NCBI RefSeq assembly: GCF_025153475.1
Contig: NZ_JANZXA010000006.1
Span: 208,031-272,030 of the forward strand
Reading direction: 5' to 3'
DNA: 64,000 nucleotides
Source: Novosphingobium mangrovisedimenti
GTDB taxonomy: Bacteria; Pseudomonadota; Alphaproteobacteria; Sphingomonadales; Sphingomonadaceae
The notes under the pieces are model-generated. The model worked only from the letters and a program-made list of their open reading frames with translations, ran no database searches and was not told the DNA's origin. Each line of letters starts with the position of its first letter. Position 1 is the stretch's first letter. Shown one piece after another: positions 62,918 through 64,000 of this stretch. A program made the translations under genes and the position numbers.

Positions 62918-63878
62918 TCACAATGTCATCACCATCCGGCCATCGACTTTCCCCGCCTTGAGGTCGCGGAACACCTCGTTGATGTCATCGAGTTGTGCCC
63001 TGTGTATGTGGGCGCGGACCTTTCCCTCCACCGCAAACTCAATGGCTTCGGCGAGATCCTTGCGTGTGCCAACGATCGAGCCGCGGATCGTGATGCGCTT
63101 CAACACCACATCGAAGATCGGCGTCGGGAATGCCCCTGGCGGGAGACCGGTGAGGGTCACGGTTCCCTTGCGGCGGACCATCTGCAGTGCCTGCGCGAAG
63201 GCGGGAACCGAGACGGCCGTCACCAGGACGCCATGCGCGCCGCCGCCGGTCTCCTTGACGATCCTGGCAGGCGTATCGGGCGCTTGCGCATTCACTGCCA
63301 GCTCGGCGCCGAGCGAACGGGCGAGGGCGAGCTTCTCTTCGGTCACGTCGAGGGCGACGACATGCAGACCCATTGCCTTGGCATACTGGATCGCAATATG
63401 ACCAAGCCCGCCGACGCCGGAAATGGCGATCCATTCGCCCGGCCTTGCCTCGGTTTCCTTGATACCCTTGTACGTCGTCACGCCGGCACAGAGGATAGGT
63501 GCCAGTTCGGCGAAGTCGCAATTATCTGGCAGACGTCCCACGAACGGTGCGGCACCGATGACATATTCGGCAAAGCTGCCATTCACCGTGTAGCCGCTCA
63601 TATGCTGCGATTCGCAGAGTGTCTCCCAGCCAGTCTCGCAGTATTCGCACTGACGGCAGGCGTCGTGGAGCCAAGCCACTCCGACTGCATCGCCTTCCTT
63701 CAACCCAACGACGCCAGGTCCGAGCGCTGCCACGATCCCGGTACCCTCGTGACCAGGGATGAAAGGCGGAGTCGGCTTCACCGGCCAGTCGCCGTTTGCT
63801 GCATGAAGGTCGGTATGACACACGCCCGTGGCGATTACCTTCACCAGCACTTCGCCGGGTCCGGGCGTCGGAATGGGG
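62918..63878 (-). pseudogene. adhP: Zinc-dependent alcohol dehydrogenase (AdhP-like), 5' end lost to an IS
   Basis: About 310 codons of a medium-chain zinc alcohol dehydrogenase: GVCHTDLHAANGDW (catalytic Zn Cys), GHEGTGIVAALGPGV, structural Zn cysteines in CRQCEYCETGWETLC, and the NAD-binding GVGGLGHIAIQYAKAMG. Homologues begin about 30 residues earlier. In this frame the family sequence ends at PIPTPGPGE and then reads into DNA resembling an IS21-family terminus at 63878/63879, without a natural start. A GTG at 63850 could start a shortened product lacking the first strand. Most likely non-functional. Confidence 0.8.
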
Positions 63879-64000
63879 TGTTGATTTCCGCTGAGAGTTG
63901 ACCCGGGATTTTCATCGAGAAGTGACCCGGGTGGATGTGTGTTTCCCGCGATGCGGGGGTTGGGTCAAGCGGGTGATTTTTCCTTTTTGGTTTTGGGTGC
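63879..64000 (-). mobile_element. End of a probable IS21-family element, partial
   Basis: TGTTGATTTCC at 63879 begins the element, followed by two copies of TGACCCGGG at 63899-63907 and 63923-63931, as in the multiple terminal repeats of IS21 elements. It runs off the window. The family call is by resemblance. Confidence 0.6.
63965..64000 (-). CDS. C-terminus of a transposition gene (IstB-like), partial
   Basis: The last twelve codons on the minus strand read APKTKKEKSPA and stop (TGA at 63965-63967). The position just inside the IS end is where IstB or IstA ends in IS21 elements. Too short to identify alone. Confidence 0.35.
   Translation of the reverse strand, partial: APKTKKEKSPA

Overview
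The window reads as a high-GC alphaproteobacterial mobile replicon, most likely a large conjugative plasmid or integrative conjugative element of a sphingomonad (Sphingomonadales). The basis is gene content recalled from such elements: a ParB-like protein, a strawberry-notch methylase/helicase, DUF932, DUF736, DUF2493 pairs, a DUF5818-like small protein and a MobF relaxase with a TraD-type coupling protein. Codon use is GC-rich at third positions, which creates long antisense open frames that are not genes. No rRNA, tRNA, CRISPR array or replication initiator was seen.

Region 1 (1-16831) is a plus-strand accessory block: the C-terminus of ParB, a 1435-aa methylase/helicase fusion, a run of small uncharacterised proteins, DUF932, two PP-loop (PAPS-reductase-like) proteins of which the first is frameshifted, a GHKL-type ATPase, and an Xre/RES toxin-antitoxin pair. 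Five transcription-unit heads here carry a similar purine/G-rich tract about 40-60 nt before the start codon. Region 2 (16900-22490) holds a minus-strand PemK/MazF toxin with a winged-helix regulator, then DUF5818, DUF736 and two paralogous DUF2493 proteins, three of these genes ending in clear intrinsic terminators. Region 3 (22590-29640) is the DNA-processing part of a conjugation system: two small mobilisation-type proteins flanking a palindrome-rich candidate oriT, traD, a MobF traI and a lytic transglycosylase. The mating-pair-formation genes are not in the window. A GAF-GGDEF-EAL protein and a small Xre regulator follow.

Region 4 (32500-61530) is a heavy-metal resistance island. A pbr-like lead/cadmium module comes first: uppP/pbrB and the P1B ATPase pbrA on the minus strand, divergent from the MerR regulator pbrR, then a cytochrome c-FTR1 permease (pbrT). 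Next come a frameshifted IS110-family transposase and IS5-family debris. Then follow a czcI-like gene, czcCBA (CzcA-type DFG...DGAV signature), a DUF190 PII-like protein, a ZIP transporter, a small lipoprotein and an SPC/HEGST-type P1B-4 ATPase. A second pbrT paralogue has its own MerR-type operator. A cus-type copper/silver efflux operon ends the island: two small exported proteins, a TolC-family protein, a CusB-CusF fusion, CusA and a CusF-like lipoprotein. MerR-type promoters with 19-bp spacers precede pbrA and both pbrT genes, so one PbrR may run a scattered regulon.

Region 5 (61660-64000) has a membrane-anchored AlbA_2 protein and a zinc alcohol dehydrogenase whose 5' end is cut off by what looks like the end of an IS21-family element running off the window.
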